The notes beneath the pieces are model-generated. The model was not told the DNA's origin, did not search any database, and was given only the letters and a program-made list of their open reading frames with translations. Below are positions 23,117 through 32,127 of a stretch of DNA of 57,402 nt, piece after piece. The stretch's first letter is position 1. Every line of letters starts with the position of its first letter. The stretch covers positions 428,364 through 485,765 of the forward strand of contig KZ111146.1 in NCBI GenBank assembly GCA_002077045.2, written 5' to 3'. The position numbers and the translations under genes were made by a program. This DNA comes from Rachicladosporium sp. CCFEE 5018. Taxonomy: Eukaryota; Ascomycota; Dothideomycetes; Cladosporiales; Cladosporiaceae.

Positions 23117-25792
23117 GACTGTCGCACGGTCGAAGGGCGCAAGTTTTGATGGGTTGTACCGCTGAAGGAATCGTCAGCTGGTGCTATCAAGAGACCGAGA
23201 TGTGGGAGGGGCAGGGACTGACTGTTGACTGCAGAGTACTGGGCCACGTCGATTGCACCAACACTACGTGACTGTAAGGACTGCGTTATTGCCCACCTCA
23301 TTCTGTGGCTTAATCGATGACCAAGTGCGACGCCAAGGCTTTGTATCTTGCGACTTCATCGCTGGATACACTCCACTACCTTGCTGCCTAAGCACAGCAT
23401 CCCGGGTCCTGGACAAACTGCAGATTGTGTTGCTTCCGCGCCTGCGGTGGCCATCTTTCCCTGCCGCGCGGCGAGAGTGCCGGAAGTATCCCCGACTATG
23501 ACTAGAGGAGAATGAAGCAAGCAAAGAGATGGTGGGACGTGAGTGCTACCTTGATAGACTGCGAAGTTTGTCTGCGCTATGCAAAGTGCCGGACTAGGCT
23601 CGTAGACAGTCAAGCGCGATGATCAAGAACTCACGGTACTCATGCTATTTTCAATTGCATCTCGTGTGCTGCTGACTAGGACCAGCGTTTTGTGTGCACT
23701 GCTCTAGAGGCATCAGCCGTGTACGTACATTCGGGGTACATGTCGACAAACGCTCCGCATAACCGAATTCGAGAAATGCTTCAATGCTAGAATCGGCCTG
23801 CTCGCTCGGAAGTCAACAGCATTCCTAGCAATCGGTAGCAGGGCACTGGGCGACAGTTTCTGCGACCGGCACTGTTCCTGAGTGTACGTATTTGGTTTGC
23901 TTGAGTTGGATTAGTCCTTGATCACGTGCCTACACCGCTCTTTCGGTGGCTTTTCCAATGCACCCGGTAGCTTGGTTTGGGGTAAAGTTTGTAAATGGAC
24001 TCGAGATTCCTGTGCGTTGTGATCTGTCTCTTGTCCTGTTAGGCAATGTCATTTTGCAATGCATTCGGTACGACGGTGCTATCATGCGAAAATCTATACT
24101 ACATGAGTCGTGCACAACGAGTAATGAAAGGCTTCCAGGATCGACCTGTTCGTTGTTCCACCCCAGTAACATGGGTCGGCGCGGCAGTCGGCTCATGCAT
24201 GTCTTCGGGTCGGCAGTTTTCGTGGACGCGGGGGAATATCTCCTAGCTACCGTCAACGCATGAACGCTGCAATTGTCAAGGTACGAGGCCATTTTTGCAC
24301 AGGTGATGCCTGAACGTTTGTGCTACTATCAACGGTATTGTGTTTAACCATCTAGTACATGCATTCGAGTGTGGTGGACGACGAACCACGCTCCGTCTGA
24401 AGATCCCTCGGACCACGCCACCAGACCGCCTCTTCCCGCACCGCTTGCCAGCGCATAACCCTCTCTACACTCGCGAACCTAAACTCCGCTCACGATCCCT
24501 CTGCAGCACAATCAGCAAGCTAAGCGCAAGCGAGACCATCTACTGACTGACAGCGCGGCCCTACCTCGCCATTGAGAACCTGCCCCGCTGTCATGCGTTA
24601 CCTCAATAGTGCTGATGATGGGGGCCCCAGTCCACGTATATATATCCTTTCGCTGCCACGTAGGTACGACGCTGCACCAGAGCGGGTCTGTATGCAGGAG
24701 CATGCAAGTATCCGCACATAGACTGCGCTACAGCGTCGTCTCGCACGAAGCGCAATTGCGCTCGCTCTCGTCCTTTTTAAACTTCCCTTCGCTCTCTCTC
24801 TGGTGTCGCTGAGAGAGCTGGAAGTCGTAACGACTTACGATCGCGTTGCTTACGGCGTTTGTTTGCTTGCTGGAACGCGATAGCAATTAATATTCGAGAC
24901 CAGGGAAGACCGCGGCGAGTGCGCAAGCGACGTGGGCATTGGGCTGCAAGGACGAGGCTGGCTTGCTGGACGTGCTGGATATGAACAGTGCATGAGCAAT
25001 ACACCACCCACGACGTCAGCACCTACGAGGAAGTTTTCACGACACGGCGACACTGTTGCCAACACCATGCGCTTTCATTTCCGCAATAGTCACCGTCCAG
25101 CCACCTCAGCTTACTGTGATGAGGATACCGCGAAATTCGAAACGTCGTCCTGCATCAGCCATTGGCCAAGTGAGCGGCGAATAGCAGAGGCGCTACTACC
25201 CAAATCGCTACTTGAAAGACTGGCGCACGTGAATACAGACTGTTTGCCCTAGCGCTTGCCGAAGCTGTCGGCTGTCACTACCCATTGGACATCGCTTCTT
25301 TGGAGGTTGGTCGTGCTGGGCAGCGGACTGAACTGCGCTGTTGCGCCCGCTGGCATAGACTCGGAGTCTCGGCTCTGCACAGAGTAGGCACCAAATCACG
25401 CCTCTCTATTTGGGACACTCTTGTCTACTGTATCCTCGGATACCTTCAACCGCACTTCGTCGAAACTCCTTGACTTCACATCGCTCTCTTGCACCCTGCA
25501 TCGTCCTCAGTACGTGAGCCGTCAGTCAGATCCGTTCACTGCAAGTTGGATTCCAACTCAGAGGATCAGCTGTGTAGCAGACAACAATCGCTTCTCCGGC
25601 ATTGAGTCTCGAACCTCACTTGCAAGCAGGGCAGAGAAAGGGTTCAACTTGTGTCCTGTTACACAGAACGCAGAAGACTCCTGTCGAGATCAACACAGAC
25701 TCTTCTCGCCGAGTCAAAGCAGCAGAGAGACTTACCGCATCCCAGGAGGCTGTGACGGTGCTACATAACCGCTGGGCAACCTCCCTACCCTA
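23117..25792. other. Intergenic region with a copy-specific block (left copy)
   Basis: About 2.7 kb between divergent genes. From about 24,300 to 25,560 it is very similar to the right copy. From about 23,590 to 23,980 it does not align with the corresponding right stretch (about 42,000-42,595). A possible 86-codon ATG frame (ATG at about 24990, ending 25252) is kept in both copies, but it lacks recognisable features and neighbouring frames are equally conserved. No gene called. Confidence 0.4.
24637..24645 (+). promoter_or_regulatory. TATA-like element (left copy)
   Basis: An uninterrupted TATATATAT preceded by a CCACG and followed by CCTTTCGC, also present at 43249-43257 in the other copy. 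It lies about 1.15 kb upstream of the 14-3-3-like start codon, so it would imply a long leader, an upstream leader exon, or an unannotated transcript. Assignment is tentative. Confidence 0.3.
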
Positions 25793-27661
25793 ATGGCCGT
25801 GTCCCAAATCGAAGACAAGATCTTGGGACAACTTGCAAGGCTTTCTGAACCCTCAAACCCGTTGCTCTCAGCATCACTCTACCAAGTCTTAGGTTTGTCG
25901 ATACTGCTATCCCGCAAGTTGTTCCGAGCAAGGAAGGTACGCAAGCTGGACATCACTCGCGACACCAAGTCACTGCAGCTTTACCATCACATCATTTGGC
26001 TCGCAAGAGAAGGGCTTTCGATCGTCGAAGTGTACATCCTCCCCTTCTGCCAGAATGGCGAATCAGGTCCCGAGTGCCGTGTCATGGCCGCGAAGCTACG
26101 AGCGTCGTTCTACCACATCTTCTGCAACTTTCACAACAGTCCGCCGATCAATGCCGTTAAGTCTGGATCTAGCGGCTCTGACAATTCACCCGAGAGTGAT
26201 CGGTCGAAAAAGAGCACCACCTCGCAGCGCCAGCGAGGCTTGAAAGGGTCACCACAGGATGGCAAGGAGAGTAGTCGACCGCGCAAGACGAGCAAGTCGG
26301 GAAACGCGTTTCGCGATGCGATCCCGTCGATGACATCCGAGACATCGTATGTGACGAATCCGTACGCCTCGCCGATGTCACCGCCACCAGCGGGAGCGCT
26401 GCCAGCCGTCCCAACAGAGTCTCGCAAGACACCTACGCATCCTCCTGGCCTAGCGCCGATCACTTTGTCCTCTCCGCAAGCCGCAGCCTCTTTCTTACTA
26501 CCGCCGTTGAATTTCGTCCCCATGGCACGCGGCTACTTTGGGACGGCTCACGATCTAGCGACTACCCTCCTACCAGCGGCTCACGCACTGCGGCTATCTA
26601 TCAGTCTCGAGAACGCAGTCTTTCTCTGGGACTGCGAAAAGTCGCCCGACGCCTCTCGACGCCTAGCCCGTCACTCCATCAAGGCAGTCTACGCCTCGGC
26701 CGAAGGTCTCGATGACGAAGAGTTCGCAGACGCCTCAGCTTTGGTCCAAGCGTTGGGCGGGATCGTTCGAAGAGGCTCAGCAGACTCGACACCGCGTGCG
26801 CCATCGAACCCGACAATGCCACCGGCCGTCCCGAGGAAACCAGTCCCGTCCTCAATCCCTCGCCCTTCGCCGGGACCCATAGACCGCACCATTGCGCTGT
26901 CTCCACCTCAATCGCAGACATCAATAGCTGGCTCAGCATCCAACAAACGCCCTCGCGCAGCGCTCTCACAACCTCTTTCTCTCCCTCGAGGCACGCCAGA
27001 TCGCTTGTCTACGGTACCAGAAGACCCGTCCCAAGAAGCCAGTGAGCGTGACACCACTGCTCCGACCACACTATCACCACCAGTCAGCAGACTAAGTAGC
27101 CGAAGTCGTACAGGCGCCAGCAAGATCGGCCGCGCGAGCAGTAGTGGCAGTGAGGGCAAAGCAGCTAAAAGGAGACTAGTAGAGGCCGCAGAGCTGGAAG
27201 TAGAGAGACGTAGCGCCACAGGCGGCAGCCAAAGGAGCGGAAGCAGGGGCAGTCGAGTGCCGACGCCGAGTGAGGGGTATGTGAGGACTGTGGCTCCAGG
27301 CGATGGAGGCGGTGGTGGAGGCACGAGTAAGCCGGACGGGTGAGCGCATGGCGATCCCCGCGACGAGTTGAACGCCTTACCGACATATCCTCGCAGTGCG
27401 CCGTCATCCACCTCGCCAAATGGGTCGAGAGCTTCTACAGTACCGTCAACTTCAAGAAACAAGGCAGCGGCACTGACACCTCTGATCACTACCGCCAGAT
27501 TGCCTGCTGGAAGTACACAGACTATGAAGCTCGAAGATCCAGTCCGACAAGCCGAGCGCGATCGTAGAATCGCGGTAATTAAGGCGTTGGAGATTCTAGC
27601 TTCGTCGTCGAGTCAACGATTCACTAAAGCTCAATGGGGGATGAGGGCGCAACATGAGTAA
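25793..27661 (+). CDS. Divergent 14-3-3-like protein with long disordered insert (left copy)
   Basis: Exons 25793-27339 and 27397-27661 are separated by a 57-nt intron (GTGAGC...TCGCAG), giving 603 aa; without splicing the frame stops right at the donor. The N-terminus (1-120) is helical (YHHIIWLAREGLSIVEVYIL, then RVMAAKLRASFYHIFCNFHN). A Ser/Pro-rich basic insert spans about 122-235. A second helical block (about 240-325) contains LRLSISLENAVFLWDCEKSP and DDEEFADASALVQALG. These resemble 14-3-3 helices (compare PIRLGLALNFSVFYYEI and the DS-x-LIMQLL motif), but the phosphopeptide pocket cannot be confirmed by eye. The C-terminal ~270 residues are Ser/Pro/Arg-rich with a conserved end (DPVRQAERDRRIAVIKALEI). 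An adaptor role is inference. Confidence 0.8.
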
Positions 27662-27967
27662 GGCCAATAACATGGCCAGAGATTGGAATAGAAATATGTA
27701 TGAGTAGGAACTAGAGTTGGTAGCACATGGTGGGAGGATCCAAGGGACTGTATATACCCAGTGAAGAAAGTAGCACGGAAACAATGTATGAGAAGATGCA
27801 TACACAGCATACAAGTATCATCGTAAGGGGCTGTCAGAAGTCTTCGCAGGTCCTACCTGGCCATGTTTAGCTTCCCTCGAGTCTCGAAGTATCTCCCATC
27901 TCGCAGGTCATCAGGGCTTGCCTCCTCCGCCCGAACACTACATCTCCCTCAAACCACAATCACCCTC
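27662..27967. other. Convergent intergenic region (left copy)
   Basis: About 300 bases between the stop codons of two converging genes (14-3-3-like and SOD stalk). Probably 3' untranslated sequence for both. No feature seen. Confidence 0.5.
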
Positions 27968-29476
27968 TCACAAAACAGCCCATCCCACGCCCACAACCCC
28001 CACCAATCCTCCCAACACCGATCCTCCCACCCTCAGCGCCCCTGTCGCCGCAGCCTTGAAAGCCGTAGTAGTGCTCGTCGTCAACGGCGTCACAGAGACC
28101 ACCGTCGTCGTCACGCTCTGGCTCATAGAAGTCACAAAGCCCTTCGTGCTCGTCAGGGTAGTCGTCGATTGGTAGCTAGTGCTAAGAATAGTGGTAGGCC
28201 CTGTGGGAGTGTTAGTATCTGCGCGAGCTTTGAGCTTCGCGTCCGCCGCTGGAGAGTTGTCGGCTGGTAGTGGATCGTCTGCAGCTGAAGGGTCGTCCGC
28301 TGGTGGGTCATCTGCGGGAGGATCGACTGCTGGAGGCGGGTCGTCGGCTGGTGGTGCGTCGACTGGTGGTGCATCAGCGAGTGGCGCGTCGGCCATGGGG
28401 AGTGCTTCGACGATGGGCGCGAGTGTCGACGTGACTGGCTCGAGAGTGCTTGTGATTGGCAGCACGGTCGACGTGACTGCTGGTACAACGCTTGTCTGCA
28501 CCTCGCTCAAGATCGAGGTGATGATGCCGACGGTACCGGACCCGGTGATGGTCGATGTCCAGCCTGGAGCCGTAGGGCCGTTGGAGCTCGTACCAGTGAT
28601 AGTTGAAGTCCAGCCAGAAGCTGCAGCTTTTGGTGCGATTGTATAGGTAGATGTCAACTCGTTTGTGGTCGGGAAACTGCCAGAAGAGGTCAAGGTCGAG
28701 GTGTGTCTTTCTGTCACCTCGCTTACGGAAGGGTGGACGTCTGTCATTGTGACGGTCGTTACGACCACAGTCGGCACCTGGCTCGTCGAAGTGATCGTGA
28801 GCGTGACTGGCGAGACGGTCACGGTCGTAGTCTCAATCACAGTCGATGTGGGTAAGGTGGTGTACTGCGTGATCGTGGAAGGCGGCGTTGAGGATGGCGA
28901 AGACGGACTGACGATCTTGACCAGGGTCTCGACAGGGACAGTGACAGTAAATGTCACCACTGAAGGTGAGTTTGTAGAAGAGTGCCCAGGGCGCGAGACA
29001 GTCGAGTAGATCGTAGATCCAGATGGAGCTGTGGCCCCAGATCCAATCGGAACAGTCCTCGTGATGACCTCCTCAGAGACAGTTGTAATCACCACGGCCG
29101 TCGGAACAGTACTTGGAGACATCGTAACAGTCGATCCGGGTACGGATCTTGAGCCGTTGGCAAGCAGTATAGTCGACATCACGACGACAGCCAATGTGGG
29201 CGATTCGCTCGCGACTGCAGGTTTGGGCGCCACAGTCTTGGAGATAGTGGTGATCTCCACAGACGGACTAGCAGCACTCGTCGAGCTCGCTCCCGGCAGT
29301 GTGACCGTAACGTCACTCACACCAGTCTGTCCTGAACCAACCGGCACAGTCGATGACACCACAACACCCAAGTTCTGAGTATTAGTTGGCGAACCCTGAT
29401 CCTTTGGCGGAGGCGTACTCGACGACACGATCGAACCGAACGATCCAGTTGGCGATTGACCCGACCCACCAGTACC
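27968..29476 (-). CDS. Ser/Thr-rich GPI-type stalk in frame with the SOD (left copy)
   Basis: This 502-codon frame follows directly after the UAG at 29477-29479 in the same frame as the SOD domain. It begins GTGGSGQSPTGS, has no ATG for about 100 codons, and has no signal peptide of its own. It is therefore most simply the C-terminal part of the same cell-surface protein, reached by readthrough or by an unrecognised intron. The body is Ser/Thr/Val-rich, as in heavily O-glycosylated wall proteins, with a PADD-type acidic Pro repeat. It ends in a hydrophobic tail (GGSVLGGLVGVVGVGWAVL) typical of a GPI-attachment signal. The right copy keeps the frame and exact length with about 90% residue identity, which argues that it is translated. 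Confidence 0.72.
   Translation of the reverse strand, partial: GTGGSGQSPTGSFGSIVSSSTPPPKDQGSPTNTQNLGVVVSSTVPVGSGQTGVSDVTVTLPGASSTSAASPSVEITTISKTVAPKPAVASESPTLAVVVMSTILLANGSRSVPGSTVTMSPSTVPTAVVITTVSEEVITRTVPIGSGATAPSGSTIYSTVSRPGHSSTNSPSVVTFTVTVPVETLVKIVSPSSPSSTPPSTITQYTTLPTSTVIETTTVTVSPVTLTITSTSQVPTVVVTTVTMTDVHPSVSEVTERHTSTLTSSGSFPTTNELTSTYTIAPKAAASGWTSTITGTSSNGPTAPGWTSTITGSGTVGIITSILSEVQTSVVPAVTSTVLPITSTLEPVTSTLAPIVEALPMADAPLADAPPVDAPPADDPPPAVDPPADDPPADDPSAADDPLPADNSPAADAKLKARADTNTPTGPTTILSTSYQSTTTLTSTKGFVTSMSQSVTTTVVSVTPLTTSTTTAFKAAATGALRVGGSVLGGLVGVVGVGWAVL
28240..28395 (-). repeat. Coding tandem repeat, PADD/PADAP type (left copy)
   Basis: Imperfect ~15-base repeat in the stalk encoding ADAPP, ADDPP and related units. 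It is in frame and of similar length in the right copy, with several unit-level substitutions. Such tracts can change length by slippage. Confidence 0.75.
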
Positions 29477-30244
29477 CTACACCGATGTCGAGCTCCCAGA
29501 CCCGCCACCTGAAACCGTAGGAGGACCAGCAACAGAAATAGGACGCGAAGAAGCAGAAGCATGCGGAGAAGGCGCAGCACCATTTGAGAACGTACCCTGG
29601 ATCGTGAAGTTGGCGCAAGTAATGCGCGTCTTTTTCGCGTAGTGGACTACGATGCTGCGGTTGCCGACGAAAGCGGGCGTGTCGGGCGTGGTGGAGAGGT
29701 AGAGATCGGCGTAGCTGGGTGTGTACTATCAGCAAATGTCGGCATCAGAGCACGTTGCCAAAGTTTTACTCACTTCCCAGAGTAGCTCGGACCAGACATC
29801 TTGCCATGCTTGCCAGCCAGATCACCGACCTGACACTTCTGCTCTTGCGCCGGGTCACAGGGCGGTGACTCGGTGGCGGCGGACGGATCGAGATGAGCGC
29901 CGGTGGACGAGCAGTTGTGGTCTGCAGCAACTGGGAACTCGTGGATGTGGTACGCTAGAAAACAGACATCAATATCATGCATTGCTATAATTGAAAAGGG
30001 TCGGGAATTCGGTACTGAAAGGCCCTCCATCACTCGGCAACCCTGAAATCGACACCTGGACATTCGCGCCTGTGGCGTTGGAGTTCGTGTTGACGATCAC
30101 CGCACCGCGGACTGAAGTGTTATTGCGGTCCGGGAGAGTGGCGATGTAGGAGACGCCGACGACGTTGTTGGTGACGACTGGCGCATCGCCGGCAAGGGCG
30201 AAAGGCAGTGCCAGGAGGCCGATGATCGAGGTTGAGAAACGCAT
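29477..30244 (-). CDS. Extracellular Cu-only superoxide dismutase domain (left copy)
   Basis: Secreted enzyme that dismutates superoxide, related to the fungal SOD5 class. Exons 30016-30244, 29774-29954 and 29477-29714 (introns 61 and 59 nt) encode 215 aa before a UAG. Residues 1-19 form a signal peptide (MRFSTSIIGLLALPFALAG). Probable copper ligands are H79, H81, H97 and H161, with spacing close to SOD5. Other family marks are YHIHEFP, GDLAGKHG and RSIVVHY, and cysteines at NCSSTG, PPCDP, KCQVG and ITCANF. A Ser/Gly/Pro linker follows and ends at UAG (29477-29479). The same frame then stays open into a GPI-type stalk. If the UAG is a real end, the product is a soluble SOD; otherwise it is surface-anchored. 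Confidence 0.85.
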
Positions 30245-30706
30245 CGTGCGTGAGGTCGTCGTAGGTGTCGTGGTCTAATGAGAAGCCGTGGGATCGAGGT
30301 GAAGGTCGAGGTCTCGAAGGAATGTAAATGATGTCAAGGGGATAACACAGCGAGCGTGGATCTCGCCAGCTGTGAAGTGATGTTGGGGTAGGCTGAGCAG
30401 GAGGATTGTAGTGATGAGGATGGGTGGTAGATGAGGTTGAAGGATAGTGGAGCAAGGAGAGCTCTTGAACTTGGTTTGCTGTGATGTGTTGTAGCTTGCT
30501 CGTGTTGTGGTGCAGGTGTCACAGCAGGAGCGTACTTGCAGCCCTGAAACCACGTGCGACGCTCGTGGCGGCAGGCACGAGAGCACAAGCTATAAACAGT
30601 CAGCCACGACTCGTGTGTATTACTGACGAGTGTTCACTCGTTGGGCCCTGGTGTCGATGCAATGGACCTTCATTGTAGTGGCTGGTCCCACTGACTTGCC
30701 CATCAC
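30245..30706. other. Region between tsc10 and SOD genes (left copy)
   Basis: About 460 bases holding the 3' end of tsc10 and the promoter of the SOD gene. The right counterpart (48857-49330) aligns with several small indels. No TATA box or other element is clear. Confidence 0.4.
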
Positions 30707-31938
30707 TCACTTCCCCTCCCCGTCTGCCTTTCCCAACCCCGTCTCCCTCCCATACTTCCAAACCTTGCCCTCCATATCCGGCACAATAAACGCGTAAGCA
30801 ACACCCACAACCCACCCCAAAACCGTATCCCACACAACCCGATTCCTCGGGCTCCCTCCCAGCATCCCGGCCCTCATAAGATGCCCCAGCCAATTCGTTG
30901 TGATGAGATAGCCGCCAGCCTCAAGTGCCTTAACAGCAACAGCCGCGACTTCGTCTTCGCTCTGCACCGGGTCGCCACTCTCGAGAATGGCAGTGACGGG
31001 GTGCTTGGTTCGATTTTCTGTGATGCGGCCGGGGGATTCGATCGTACCTGGAAGGATGAGGTGGACCGCGATATCCCGCTCAGGCGCTGAAGCACGAATA
31101 TCCCGATCCGGAGACTGCCTCGCGCCGTTATAGAGATTCAGCTCCGACTTCAGATTATCCGCCAACGACCTCATGGCAGCTTTAGGCGGCGAGTAAGGCG
31201 TATACCCCGCCACACCACACAGCGCCGCCGAACTTGACGTCAAGATCAGATGTCGCGTCCCCGTTGCCGTTCTGTTCGTGGACATCGAAGCAGGGGTCGT
31301 CCAGGCTTTGAGCGTGGCGTGGGAGAGGTACGTGGCAGCCCAGTAGTTCAGGTCCATTTGCGCGTGCAGGGCTTCAATGGGAGTTTCGAGGAAGAGGCCT
31401 GGGGTTGAGGAACCGGCGATCTGCCAGACGATGTCGGGGGGTTGGTTGTGGTTCCATGCTGTCGTTTCGGCGAGGATGCGTTTGTTCTCTGAGGGCCTGG
31501 TCACGTCTGCGGAGATGGCATTGAAGCGTTGGATTGAGGGTGACTTTGCTGCGGCCTGCAAGAGGTCAATAAAATGCTCTGATGATCGTAGCTTGCTTGA
31601 CTAGAACGAATCGCATTCGTCCATCACTTACAGATATTTCCTTAAAAGCACTCGCCAATTTCCCCTCGTCCCTCGCCACAATCACCACATTCGCCCCCTT
31701 GCTCGCCAACAACTTCGCAACAGCCTTGCCCATACCCTGCGAACCACCAGTGATAAGCACAGTCTGCAACACCCTCATTAGCTCGTCCCTAAAGGCGCTT
31801 GCGCAAGCCACAGTCGAAGCTTACCTTTCCCTCGACTTCAAAGTCTTTCTTCGAGCCGAAGAATCCCATGGCTTCTAGCGCGAGCGCGGTGAATTGCGCG
31901 ATTATGAGCGCGGAGAAGATGTAGAGGCCGTACGCCAT
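30707..31938 (-). CDS. tsc10: 3-ketodihydrosphingosine reductase (left copy)
   Basis: NADPH-dependent short-chain reductase that converts 3-ketosphinganine to dihydrosphingosine, the second step of sphingolipid synthesis, at the ER membrane. Three exons (31825-31938, 31632-31763, 30707-31555; introns 61 and 76 nt) give 364 aa. An N-terminal membrane helix (about 3-24) precedes the Rossmann motif TGGSQGMG (43-50). The catalytic block has LTSSSAALCG and Y203-x3-K207 (YSPPK). A C-terminal hydrophobic segment (WDTVLGWVVGVAYAFIVP) matches the membrane tail of Tsc10 and human KDSR. Both copies are intact. Intron 1 differs in length between copies (61 versus 49 nt). The SOD gene follows downstream on the same strand. 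Confidence 0.92.
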
Positions 31939-32127
31939 CGTGGAGTGTTATTGGGGGATCATTGAGGGTGGGTGGTCAGGGGCCAGAATCGCATCCTACG
32001 CGATCGCGAGATGAGCATCGAAAGCTGAGTCAGCGGGCTCAAGCCCGACCGGACTGAATGTAAAAGGTGACCATCTGCACTGTATACGGGTACCGATGAT
32101 CAAATCGACAGGTATATGCAGCCTGTC

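Noticed and set aside
22358..23149. 263-codon plus-strand frame over the small Cys/His gene
   Set aside because: The frame is broken in the right copy by stops and indels, whereas the minus-strand 71-aa frame is preserved in both.
24637..24645. TATA run as proof of a protein-coding promoter
   Set aside because: It is too far (about 1.15 kb) from the next start codon to assign firmly. Listed only as a low-confidence element.
24990..25252. Possible 86-codon gene kept in both copies
   Set aside because: Alternative frames in the same stretch are equally conserved, so conservation does not single out this frame. No domain or start context supports it.
28240..28395. Regular ~15-base repeats that could look like a CRISPR-type or satellite array
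   Set aside because: Units are contiguous without unique spacers, in frame, and encode PADD/PADAP peptides. This is a coding tandem repeat.
28179..29378. Long plus-strand Val/Gly-rich frames opposite the SOD stalk
   Set aside because: They are complements of a Ser/Thr-rich low-complexity coding sequence, which keeps the antisense strand free of stops. The minus strand has the coherent GPI-type architecture.
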